Source of the DNA: JAAAOZ01 sp964496595
GTDB lineage: Bacteria > Chloroflexota > Anaerolineae > B4-G1 > SLSP01
Direction of reading: 5' to 3'
Assembly: GCA_964496595.1 (NCBI GenBank)
Contig: CAZCAI010000055.1
Span: forward strand, 1 to 27,574
DNA length: 27,574 nt
Position 1 is the first letter of the stretch. Each line of letters opens with the position of its first letter. The notes beneath the pieces are model-generated. The model saw only the letters and a list, made by a program, of their open reading frames with translations. It was not told the origin of the DNA and did not search any database. Below, one piece after another: positions 1 to 7,501 of the stretch. A program made the translations under genes and the position numbers.

Positions 1-3000
1 CGGTGTCGGTCACATCAGCCGTGCCGGTGACGGTGAGTGCATCCTGACCGGTCACAGTACCACTGATGGGCGCGGTGATGACGGGGGCGTCCGGCGGCGT
101 GGTGTCTTGGGGTTCCGCGAACATCGCGAAGTCGGTGAGGTGCGCGATGGTGAGGATGAGGCGGTGGTTAGCGCGGTCATGCTCCACATGGGTAATGCCA
201 TCCTGCTCCCACTGCTGATTGGCGACACTCCAGTAGTAAACTTCCAGGGTTTCGAGGTCTAGCAAGTCCACATCGCTATCGGTATAGATGAGGGTGACGG
301 TGATCGGGGGATCGAAGGAGACCGTGCCGGTAACCAGTTCGCCGTTGCGGTACAGGTTAAGGCTGAAGGCGCGCCCGGCGTAGCGCAAAGTGGTTGTCGG
401 CGGAGCAGCGGCGGGGGCGTCAAGCTCGGTGTAGACGAGTTCCAACGTCTCGGTCAGTGTGCCCGCCGGGATTTCTACGATGGTCCCGCTGCCATCCGGG
501 TTGGTATGCGTGAGCACATCACCGGCTTCAGGGGCGATAATCACTGTCGCATCGCCGATAACCACCGTCAACGTAGCACTGACCGCGCCAGTGACATTGG
601 TGGCCGTAACGATGACGGTGTAATCGCCCGCTTGCTGGTAGGGGTGGGAGATCGGCGACCCGTCGCCCGTGTTACCATCGCCAAAGTCCCAGGTATACGT
701 GACCGGCTCGCCGGCGCTGACGGTTGCGGTGAATGTCGTTGCCTCGCCAACAACGCCAGGCCCATCACTGACTACAGATAAATCGGTGGGGAGCGGCGGC
801 GTGGTATCCACAGTGAGGGTGACTTCAGCGGGATCGCTCTCATTCCCGGCTTCGTCAGTGACGGTGACGGCGTAAGTTTGCTCGCCTTCGTCCAGCGCTT
901 CGTCCGGCGTACACGACCAGTCGCCGTCAGGATCGACGGTGGCGGTGCAAACGACGCTGCCTGCGCCATCGTAGACGTTGACTTCGCCGCCGGGTTCGCC
1001 CGCGCCCTCGAAGGTGGGGGTGTTGGTCAGTACGGTGTCGCCGCTGATGGGCGCGGTGACGGTGGGCGCGATGGGCGCGGTGATGTCAACCGGGACATCC
1101 ACGTAGGTCGGATCGCTCTCGTTGCCCGCACCATCCCCGGCGACGACGGCGACGGTGTTCTCGCCTTCCGGCAATGCGGTCGTGGGGGTGCATGTCCAAT
1201 CGCCATTGGCATCAGCCGTGGCGGCGCAGAGCACCGTGCCCGTCGGATGCGTTGTCACGGTGATGGGCGCGCCGGCATCCGCCGTGCCGGTGAAGGTAGG
1301 CGTGGCGTCGTTGATGAGCGTGCCGCTGATGGGGCGGCTGACGGTGGGCGGGGTAACTTCAGCCGCGTCCTGCGCGAGGGTGAAGTATTGGCCGTCGGCG
1401 AAGTCGATGCTGCTGCCCACGGGGTAAGCCGTCGCGCTGAAGAAGTCGGCGCTGTCGCTCACCAGGATGTACGCGGCGTTGCTGTCGGCGACGGTCACGG
1501 TGACAGAGACGACATCGCCGGTTTCCTGCACCCGCCAGATGCGCGCCACGTGCTGATAACTGCCGGCTACCTGATCGTAGGTGGTCGCGTCGGCGTCATT
1601 GTTGCCCCAGAGCAGGGCCTCGCTGTTGGATAGGTCCGTGGGACTGCCCATCGTGATAAGGCTGTCGGCGTTGATGCTGCGCGATTGCGTCTGCGTGAGC
1701 GCGCTGCCGTGATCGATGACGATGGCGGCCACGTCGTGATAGTAGCCAGCGTTGGCCGTTACATCCCACACCACAGTCGTCCCATCAGACAGCACGTAGT
1801 CGAGGGTATCGGACAAGGTGAGGCCGTACTTGAGGGCGAGGTAGCTGTCCACCTTGAGACGGTCGGCGGCGCTGAGTTCGTTCTCATAGACGATGACCTC
1901 AGCAATGTTGCCCGTGTACTGGGAGTTCGCATCGCGATTGCCGCAGATACCGACCAGCGGCGCGCGGGTGAAGGGTTCAAGCGGGTCTGTCGCGCCGTAG
2001 CCGGCGGTGATATAAGCCGCGCCATTGACGGCAATGCGACTATCCGAGGCATCCGTCCCCCCCAACAGAGCGCCGTTGAGAATGCGGTAGCCATCTGGAT
2101 CGGGGGTGTTCATCGTAAAGGCATAATCGGGATCCGCATCCCCGATAAAGAGGCTGCTGACATCGGCCCGCATAAAGAAGTAGGCCCCACAGCCGCCGGG
2201 GACTGCCCCATCGCCAGCTAACAGGCGTCCGCCATCGGTGATAGCGTGGGTCACGGCGAAAGCCTCGACGAAGGTGATGTCGGTATCGCCGACGAGGTAG
2301 TCGCCGTCGCCGTCGAAGGCCACCACGGGGTTGAAGTTGAGCGCGTCCGCCGTCACTTGCGGATCGCCGGTGACGGTGAAGGTGTTCGTGCCCACGAGAT
2401 CGGCCCAGGCGGTCACGGTCATAGCGTTGGTCGCGGTAATGTCCGTATCGGCACGGAGCCACAGCGCGGGCGTGCAGACGCCGCCGGGGCAGAAAGCGAG
2501 GGAAGCAGGCGCTTCCACGGTGATGCTGACCTCGGTCGGCGGGAAGCTCTCGTTGCCGACCGCGTCGGCGGCGGTGACGGAGTAGCTCTGGTCGCCCTCT
2601 TCCTGCTCTTCGGTGGGCGTACACGTCCAGTTGCCATCGCTATCCACCTCGGTAGTGCAGATGACGTCGCCGTTGGCGTCGTAGACGTTGATGGCGGCGC
2701 CGGTTTCGCCCGTGCCCGCGAAGGTGGGCGTGAGGCCGGTGGTCGTGCCGCTCACCGGCGCGGTGACGGCGGGCGCGGCGGGCGCGGTGGTGTCTGCGCT
2801 CGCGATGATGGCAACTTCAGCAGGGTCGCCTTCATTGCCGGCCGCGTCGGTGACGGTGGCGGAGAGGGTTTGCGCCCCTACGGTCAGTGGCGTGGCGGGC
2901 GTGCAGTGCCAGCTTCCATCGGCGGCGACGGTGGTGGTGCAGATGGGGTTAGCGCCGGCATCGTAGAGGGTGAGCGCGCCGCCCGGTTCGCCCGTGCCGG

Positions 3001-6000
3001 CGAAGGTGGGCATAAGACTGGTAGTCGTGCCGGTGAGAGGTTCGGTGATGTCCGGCGCAGCAGGCGCGGTCTGGTCAATCTCGAAGCTGAGGGGGACGGC
3101 GCTGGTGTTGCCCGCGCCATCGTCGGCGGTCACGGTGACATCATGGTCGGACTCGCCGAGCGCGGTGGCCGGGGTGCAACTCCAATCGCCGCTGCCATCT
3201 GCAGTGGCGGTACAGAGAACGTTGTCGAGGCTGTCGGTGACGGTGATGGCCGCGCCGGCTTCCGTTGTGCCGGTGAAAGGCGGGGGATCTGTGTTGATTG
3301 CTGTCCCGCTCACGGGGCTGGTCACGGCCAGCGGCGGATTGACGCTGTCCACGGTCACGCCGACGTTGGTGGGGTCGCTCTCGTTGCCTTCCGTATCAAT
3401 GGCAACGACGTCGAAGGCATAGCTCCCATCCCCCGTAGCGGCAGGCGTGCAAGACCAGGCGCCGGTAGTAGCATCCGCGACAGCGGTGCAGAGGACGTTG
3501 CCCTGATCATCGCTGACCGCGACGGTCGCACCGGGTTCTGCCGTGCCGGTGAAGGGTAACGGGTCGAGGTCGGTGACGCTGCCGTTCGCCGGTGTGGCGA
3601 CGATAGGCGCGGCCGGTGGTACTTTGTGCAGGCGGATAGCCCGGTCGGCGATCAGTGGCGCGAGCCATAGCCCCTGGCCGTCGAAGCCGCCGCCGTAGAA
3701 GTAGCGGCCCAGTTTGTAGAAATCGTGGGGCCAGACGTTGTAGCCGGTCATCGCGCCATCGTCTTTGTTTATGCGGATAACCTGATTCGCGGTCGCGGGC
3801 GTCATCCAGATATACTGCCCATCGAAGCCGCCGCCGTAAAACGCGCCCAGGGTCTTGAAGAAGCCCGTGGGCCAGTCGTTGTAGCCGGTCATCTGCTCCG
3901 TTGTCGTATCGAACTTGACGACGCGGTCGGCGTAGAAGGGGATCATCCAGAGGTCGTCCCCATCGAAGACGCCGCCGGCAAACGCGGCCCCGGTCTTGAT
4001 GAAGCCCGCCGGCCAATTATTGTACGCCGTCATCGTGTTATCCAGGGTGTTGAATTTAATCAGGTGGGTGCTGTAGTAGGGGATCAACCAGATGTTTTGG
4101 CCGTCGAAGACGCCGCCCCGGAAGGCCCAGAATCCCTTGTAGTAGCCAGTGGGCCAATCATATTTTACCATCGAGCCATCGGTGGGATCCACTCGCACGA
4201 GGTGGCTGGCGCTGAAGGGGATCAGCCAGATGTGGGTACCGTCGAAGACGCCCCCCACGAAGGAGCGAACCCACAGGTTGACGCCGGCGGGCCAATCGCT
4301 GTAGCTGGTCATCACGCCCGTGTCTTTGTCAATTTTAATCAACTGATCGGCCACATGGGGCACCAACCAGATGTTTTGGCCGTCGAAGACGCCGCCCTCA
4401 AATGCCGCCAGCCCTTTGGTGTAACCGGTGGGCCAGTTGCTATACTCGGTCATCGTCCCATCCGGGGCGATTTTGACGACCTGGTTGGCGTTGTAGGGCA
4501 CGAGCCATGTATTTTCGCCATCGAAGACTGAGCCGATAAACGCGCCGTCGTTGTAGCCGGCCGGCCAGTCCTGATAGCTGCTCATCATCAGATTGTCGGA
4601 GAGGGGATTAGGCGGGATCGTCCCGCTGAAGCCGATGCCGTCCTGGTTGTAGATGTCCGCCGTTGTGGCGTTATCCCGCGCGAAGGTGAAGAAGGCGCCG
4701 GACGTGGCGTCAATGCCGGAGGCGCAGCCACTGGTGAGCGTGTGGCTGATGGCCCCGCTGGAGAAGACGCCGTCGGCGTCTAGCAAGAGGTAGTCCGCCG
4801 TGATCGAAGTACAGATAGTCACGCTATCGGCAGCGGCAATGTTGGTGCGTTGCGCTTTCCAGGTGCGCTCCAGCATTTCCAGGCCGATAGGCGCGCCGGT
4901 GGTGGTGTAGTTAGCCGCGTCGCCATCGTGCCCCCAGACCCAGAAGGCCTGGTCGGTGGCGAAGCCGGCAGTGTCCATTGTCACCGTGGCGCTGCTGTTG
5001 ACGCTCTTGGATTTGAGCTGATTTAGCCCCGACGCATCGTCGCGGCCCAGGCCGGCGATGTCGTTGTTGTAGGCGGCGTTGGTCGTCGCGTTCCAGATGA
5101 TCGCGCCGGCGGAATCGAGGTAGTCGGTGGGCGCGGTTTGATCGAGGGTGATGCCGTATTTGATGGCGAGGTAGGATTCGATCTTTTGCATCTCGGTTGT
5201 CCCTTGCAACGCGCTGCTATACACGATCACCTCGGCGATGTAGCCGTTCCAGGGATAGTGATAGCTATCATACGGGTGCTTGCCAATCGCGCCACGCACC
5301 TGGGCGACGTTGGAAACCGTAAGACGCGAATCAGGGTTATCTTCGCTCGCTTCACCATTGTAGTAAAGGTAGCCTTCCTGATTTGCGCCGTTTAAGGTGA
5401 ATGCCTTAGATGCAATGGCCGGCGTATTGTCGGGCCAGTCCAGGTTCGCGGGAGTATGAAAAGCGCCGCCATCCCAGGCGGTGGGTTTGTTGTAGTATGC
5501 GCCGAGTAGGGTCAGTTGATTCAAGAAGCCGCTATTGTCCCCATACCCGATTACAAAGCGGAAATCGGCGGTCGTGGTCTCCTGCGAAGCTACGGCGATG
5601 AACGTGCGGTCGCTGGTTCCTGCCGGCATAGCGCTTGGATCAAAAGACAAATACTGATTGGTCAGATTGGTGTTATCAAAATCCAGCGCCGGGTTAAAGT
5701 TCATCGCCTCCGCGACGTAGGTCGGTTGATCCGCTGCGGTAGCTTGTGCAGCGTCCGTCCCTGTGGTACTCTGGTCAGCCCACGCAGAAACGGTGCCGCC
5801 GCTTTGGGTGACGCCCTCATCCGCCTTGAGCCAGAGCGCGAGGTTGGTCGAGACGCCGCCGGGGCCGTCGCCGGCCGTAGGCGCTTGCGGCGCGTTGATG
5901 GCCGCCGCCAGTTCCGATTCCGCCAACAAATCCGCGCGCGAGGGCGCGAGGGGGGCGGTCTGCGCCGCCTGGGATGTGAACGGCAGCATCCCCAAGACCA

Positions 6001-6064
6001 TCACCAGCGCGGTGAGGGCCGAAGTCAAACGTTGCCAGAGAGGCCTGGCGTAGTGCGTAGTCAT
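1..6064 (-). CDS. Giant secreted modular surface protein (C-terminus outside window)
   Basis: The frame starts at ATG 6064 after a strong Shine-Dalgarno (GAGGAGGT) and stays open to the left edge, giving at least 2,021 residues without a stop. I checked the frame at conserved Trp codons near 5251, 4507, 3457, 2629 and 919 and it is continuous. Residues 1-30 look like a signal peptide (basic start, hydrophobic core, then AAQ). The order after that is: a LamG/DUF8202-like module (about 71-461), a seven-repeat propeller (about 489-811), four Ig-like domains (about 813-1178), a second LamG/DUF8202-like module (about 1189-1560), two Ig-like domains (about 1565-1755), a PKD domain with WDFGDGNTGDGS (about 1757-1838), a ZU5-like beta region, and the start of another Ig-like domain. 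This architecture suggests an extracellular adhesin or envelope-associated protein. No catalytic motif is visible. The anchoring signal would be in the missing C-terminus. Confidence 0.9.
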   Translation of the reverse strand, partial: MTTHYARPLWQRLTSALTALVMVLGMLPFTSQAAQTAPLAPSRADLLAESELAAAINAPQAPTAGDGPGGVSTNLALWLKADEGVTQSGGTVSAWADQSTTGTDAAQATAADQPTYVAEAMNFNPALDFDNTNLTNQYLSFDPSAMPAGTSDRTFIAVASQETTTADFRFVIGYGDNSGFLNQLTLLGAYYNKPTAWDGGAFHTPANLDWPDNTPAIASKAFTLNGANQEGYLYYNGEASEDNPDSRLTVSNVAQVRGAIGKHPYDSYHYPWNGYIAEVIVYSSALQGTTEMQKIESYLAIKYGITLDQTAPTDYLDSAGAIIWNATTNAAYNNDIAGLGRDDASGLNQLKSKSVNSSATVTMDTAGFATDQAFWVWGHDGDAANYTTTGAPIGLEMLERTWKAQRTNIAAADSVTICTSITADYLLLDADGVFSSGAISHTLTSGCASGIDATSGAFFTFARDNATTADIYNQDGIGFSGTIPPNPLSDNLMMSSYQDWPAGYNDGAFIGSVFDGENTWLVPYNANQVVKIAPDGTMTEYSNWPTGYTKGLAAFEGGVFDGQNIWLVPHVADQLIKIDKDTGVMTSYSDWPAGVNLWVRSFVGGVFDGTHIWLIPFSASHLVRVDPTDGSMVKYDWPTGYYKGFWAFRGGVFDGQNIWLIPYYSTHLIKFNTLDNTMTAYNNWPAGFIKTGAAFAGGVFDGDDLWMIPFYADRVVKFDTTTEQMTGYNDWPTGFFKTLGAFYGGGFDGQYIWMTPATANQVIRINKDDGAMTGYNVWPHDFYKLGRYFYGGGFDGQGLWLAPLIADRAIRLHKVPPAAPIVATPANGSVTDLDPLPFTGTAEPGATVAVSDDQGNVLCTAVADATTGAWSCTPAATGDGSYAFDVVAIDTEGNESDPTNVGVTVDSVNPPLAVTSPVSGTAINTDPPPFTGTTEAGAAITVTDSLDNVLCTATADGSGDWSCTPATALGESDHDVTVTADDGAGNTSAVPLSFEIDQTAPAAPDITEPLTGTTTSLMPTFAGTGEPGGALTLYDAGANPICTTTVAADGSWHCTPATPLTVGAQTLSATVTDAAGNEGDPAEVAIIASADTTAPAAPAVTAPVSGTTTGLTPTFAGTGETGAAINVYDANGDVICTTEVDSDGNWTCTPTEEQEEGDQSYSVTAADAVGNESFPPTEVSITVEAPASLAFCPGGVCTPALWLRADTDITATNAMTVTAWADLVGTNTFTVTGDPQVTADALNFNPVVAFDGDGDYLVGDTDITFVEAFAVTHAITDGGRLLAGDGAVPGGCGAYFFMRADVSSLFIGDADPDYAFTMNTPDPDGYRILNGALLGGTDASDSRIAVNGAAYITAGYGATDPLEPFTRAPLVGICGNRDANSQYTGNIAEVIVYENELSAADRLKVDSYLALKYGLTLSDTLDYVLSDGTTVVWDVTANAGYYHDVAAIVIDHGSALTQTQSRSINADSLITMGSPTDLSNSEALLWGNNDADATTYDQVAGSYQHVARIWRVQETGDVVSVTVTVADSNAAYILVSDSADFFSATAYPVGSSIDFADGQYFTLAQDAAEVTPPTVSRPISGTLINDATPTFTGTADAGAPITVTTHPTGTVLCAATADANGDWTCTPTTALPEGENTVAVVAGDGAGNESDPTYVDVPVDITAPIAPTVTAPISGDTVLTNTPTFEGAGEPGGEVNVYDGAGSVVCTATVDPDGDWSCTPDEALDEGEQTYAVTVTDEAGNESDPAEVTLTVDTTPPLPTDLSVVSDGPGVVGEATTFTATVSAGEPVTYTWDFGDGNTGDGSPISHPYQQAGDYTVIVTATNVTGAVSATLTVVIGDATVIIAPEAGDVLTHTNPDGSGTIVEIPAGTLTETLELVYTELDAPAAAPPTTTLRYAGRAFSLNLYRNGELVTGTVSFDPPITVTLIYTDSDVDLLDLETLEVYYWSVANQQWEQDGITHVEHDRANHRLILTIAHLTDFAMFAEPQDTTPPDAPVITAPISGTVTGQDALTVTGTADVTDT
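2530..3625 (-). repeat. Array of four Ig-like domains with conserved cysteine pair
   Basis: Four units of about 90 residues follow each other, each with the pattern TAPxAPxVTxPxSGT, PTFxGTGEPG, then C-T near the middle, W-x-C-T-P, and D-x-x-G-N-x-S at the end. Two more copies lie near 800-1370 and one begins at the left edge. They match bacterial Ig-like families of large adhesins. Each complete unit has two cysteines about 10-12 residues apart, which could form a disulfide outside the cell. Confidence 0.8.
3625..4600 (-). repeat. Seven ~48-residue propeller repeats inside the surface protein
   Basis: Seven consecutive units share the pattern G-G-V-F-D-G-x-x-I-W-L-x-P, then a basic/hydrophobic strand, then M-T-x-Y-x-x-W-P-x-G. 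A partial eighth strand precedes the first unit, as expected for velcro closure of a circular propeller. Seven blades is the commonest number for such folds. The units are diverged from each other, so this is an old protein repeat and not recent DNA slippage. Confidence 0.8.
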
Positions 6065-6151
6065 AGTGTTACCTCCTCTGAAAATTGGTTAAGGTTAAGT
6101 TGAAAGTTATACATTGCGCGTCAAAGTCTTTAGCTTGATATACCTTGATTT

Positions 6152-6163
6152 CTCGCTAGCGAG
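6152..6163. promoter_or_regulatory. 12-bp perfect palindrome upstream of the surface-protein gene
   Basis: CTCGCTAGCGAG is perfectly palindromic and lies about 90 bp upstream of the surface-protein start, in the spacer after two terminators. It could be an operator, but no factor is implied by the sequence and I see no convincing promoter around it. Confidence 0.25.
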
Positions 6164-6263
6164 TTATCGATCAGAAAATACTGTGAGCATAAGGGGCGTC
6201 GGGTATAGGCATCACCTCCTCGTATAAAATAATCAGCAGATGGAGCAGATGGAGCAGATAAAC

Positions 6264-6296
6264 AAAAAACCCCGCGCAGCGATGATGAGGCGCAGG
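6264..6296 (-). terminator. Rho-independent terminator
   Basis: On the minus strand a CCTGCGC/GCGCGGG stem (one G-T pair) with a 12-nt loop is followed by GGTTTTTTGTTT. It is the second of two terminators downstream of the small gene at 6395-6796 and insulates it from the surface-protein gene. Confidence 0.7.
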
Positions 6297-6310
6297 TTGG
6301 GCCGGATGCG

Positions 6311-6354
6311 ATTTTAAAACGCCTTCGCCGCAAGATGCACTTTGCGGCGAAGGC
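6311..6354 (-). terminator. Rho-independent terminator after the small receiver-like gene
   Basis: A perfect 13-bp stem (arms 6321-6333 and 6342-6354, GCCTTCGCCGCAA) with an 8-nt loop is followed on the minus strand by GTTTTAAAAT. It begins about 40 bp after the stop of the gene at 6395-6796. Confidence 0.75.
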
Positions 6355-6394
6355 AAGAAGGAGGAAGGTCCGCAGCTCTATGAGGACCCTACCA

Positions 6395-6796
6395 TCATGA
6401 TGGGGCCGGCCCTGAAGCGGCGTCGGCGGCGGGCCGGGGCACAGCGTCATACACCACCTCTTCAATCAGCCGGATCAGGTTCTCGATATCGGCGATGGCG
6501 ATATTGCGCTTCGTGTGAACGGTTAAGGTGTTGTGGGTCAAGTCGATTTCGATCACCGGCGCTTTCAGCAGGAGATGCAAGGCGTCGCCGCCGAGATCGC
6601 GCTCCGTGATGACGACATCGGGCGTCAATGCGATGATTTGCAAGGGGCTGGGGAACTGGCGCGGATCGAGACATCGCACGTCCAAATTCGGCGCGGCCTC
6701 CAGCGCCCAGGCGATGCCCATCAACCACGCGGACGCGCCGTAGATGATGACGCGATATGTGAGATCCGCGCGCGGCGTTGTGTTATCGCTCGCCAT
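6395..6796 (-). CDS. Small receiver-like (pseudo-response-regulator) protein
   Basis: This 133-residue protein begins at ATG 6796 with GGGGAA upstream. Residues 14-115 show alternating beta strands and helices like a response-regulator receiver: YRVIIYG (strand 1), LDVRCLDP (strand 2), DVVITE (strand 3), then VIEID and a C-terminal helix. The acidic pocket of a working receiver (paired acids after strand 1, Asp after strand 3, Lys after strand 5) is not evident: strand 1 ends in YGAS, and only E65/D67 lie near strand 3. If the fold assignment is right it is probably not phosphorylated in the usual way. The last 15 residues are Ala/Pro-rich. It is a single-gene unit, with terminators behind it. 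I cannot name a family; an uncharacterised lineage-specific protein is the alternative. Confidence 0.7.
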   Translation of the reverse strand: MASDNTTPRADLTYRVIIYGASAWLMGIAWALEAAPNLDVRCLDPRQFPSPLQIIALTPDVVITERDLGGDALHLLLKAPVIEIDLTHNTLTVHTKRNIAIADIENLIRLIEEVVYDAVPRPAADAASGPAPS

Positions 6797-6939
6797 AAGA
6801 GATTACGGTTCCCCTAGCCACATATCACGCTCCTGATTTCTCTCTTGCCCAGATTGGATTTGGATTGAATTTCAGTCTAACAGAAAGGCGGGGTGAATAC
6901 TACTGTACGCGGGGAGAGTTAGAGGACAGTCTGAGGGAC

Positions 6940-6977
6940 AAAAAAAGTACAGGCCGCCCGTGGGGACGGCCTGTACT
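6940..6977 (-). terminator. Rho-independent terminator
   Basis: A perfect 10-bp stem (GTACAGGCCG with CGGCCTGTAC, 10-nt loop) is followed on the minus strand by seven T. It is the first clear terminator downstream of the sensor-kinase gene ending at 7502 and also shields the next gene from read-through. Confidence 0.75.
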
Positions 6978-7060
6978 TGGGGACAGGGGGGTATACTCAG
7001 AATACGGCTGAGTTCATTTTGAGGCATCTGCGGATAAGAACTGCTTGACACTTTCCGGCA

Positions 7061-7196
7061 TCAAACGTCAAACGTCACGGAATCTCTCGAAAGTCAAAGT
7101 CCGCCTTTCTATGGTCTTCCTTATGTGGGCTATCCTTCAAAATTAGAAGCATTATCTTGGCGTTAATTTTGACGTTTGACGCATAACGTTTGACGA
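7061..7196. repeat. Inverted pair of 7-nt-period motifs
   Basis: TCAAACG is repeated at 7061-7077, and its complement TTTGACG is repeated at 7168-7196 with one diverged unit between copies. The two blocks could pair as a 12-bp stem across about 90 bp. They belong to the short-period intergenic arrays seen elsewhere in the window. Confidence 0.5.
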
Positions 7197-7197
7197 G

Positions 7198-7412
7198 CTT
7201 TTAGAAGGGATGGTTCGGAAATAGGTTGACACTTTTTTCCTCTACGGGCACTGAAGTACCCTGGAAAGGCCTGACGGCCAACCGTCTGCCTGCGCAGACG
7301 GCCTATCGCATCCTCGAAGGAGGATGCCCGGCGCGCAGCGCCTCTCGAAGGGACTTTAGTCGCTGACAGAGTGTAAACCTAATTGTCTTGGAAAATGAAC
7401 CATCCCTTTTAG
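7198..7412. mobile_element. Candidate MITE with terminal inverted repeats and 7-bp target duplication
   Basis: AAGGGATGGTTC at 7205-7216 is inverted as GAACCATCCCTT at 7397-7408. An inner pair, TAGGTTGACAC at 7222-7232 and GTGTAAACCTA at 7371-7381, extends the symmetry with one mismatch. CTTTTAG lies directly on the left (7198-7204) and again at 7406-7412, as expected for a target-site duplication. Between the ends are three hairpins: 7282-7301 (8-bp stem), 7308-7327 (8-bp stem, GAAG loop) and 7330-7342 (5-bp stem). There is no reading frame, so any transposition would need a transposase supplied elsewhere. A structured RNA is the alternative. Confidence 0.5.
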
Positions 7413-7466
7413 ACACAGCAAAATTGTCAAGCAATTTTCTTTCGAGAATGAACCATGCCCAGCATA

Positions 7467-7487
7467 CCGAAGTCTGGCAGACTTCGG
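7467..7487. repeat. Perfect 9-bp hairpin after the sensor-kinase gene
   Basis: CCGAAGTCT and AGACTTCGG are separated by GGC. The hairpin lies 15 bp beyond the stop of the sensor kinase. There is no T-tract on the minus strand, so it is more likely an mRNA-end stabiliser or a REP-like element than a complete intrinsic terminator. Confidence 0.5.
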
Positions 7488-7501
7488 AAATCTGATAAGT
7501 C

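Larger units (their letters stand above)
6797..7501. other. Gene-poor 705-bp interval
   Basis: I see no supported gene here. From left to right it holds the leader of the small gene, an intrinsic terminator at 6940-6977, inverted 7-nt-period motifs at 7061-7077 and 7168-7196, a hairpin-rich MITE-like element at 7198-7412, and a perfect 9-bp hairpin at 7467-7487 just downstream of the sensor-kinase gene. Confidence 0.7.

Noticed and set aside
2246..3559. 437-codon plus-strand open frame opposite the surface-protein gene
   Set aside because: It is antisense to clear Ig-like and LamG coding, has biased Gly/Arg/Asp composition and no recognisable domain.
3625..4600. CRISPR or DNA tandem array, suggested by regular repeated words
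   Set aside because: The periodicity is that of diverged propeller coding repeats of about 145 bp in one open frame, without direct repeats and spacers.
6171..6212. 13-codon mini-gene (MPIPDAPYAHSIF) after GAGGAGGTG
   Set aside because: The Shine-Dalgarno-like sequence touches the ATG, leaving no spacer, and the peptide resembles no known leader.
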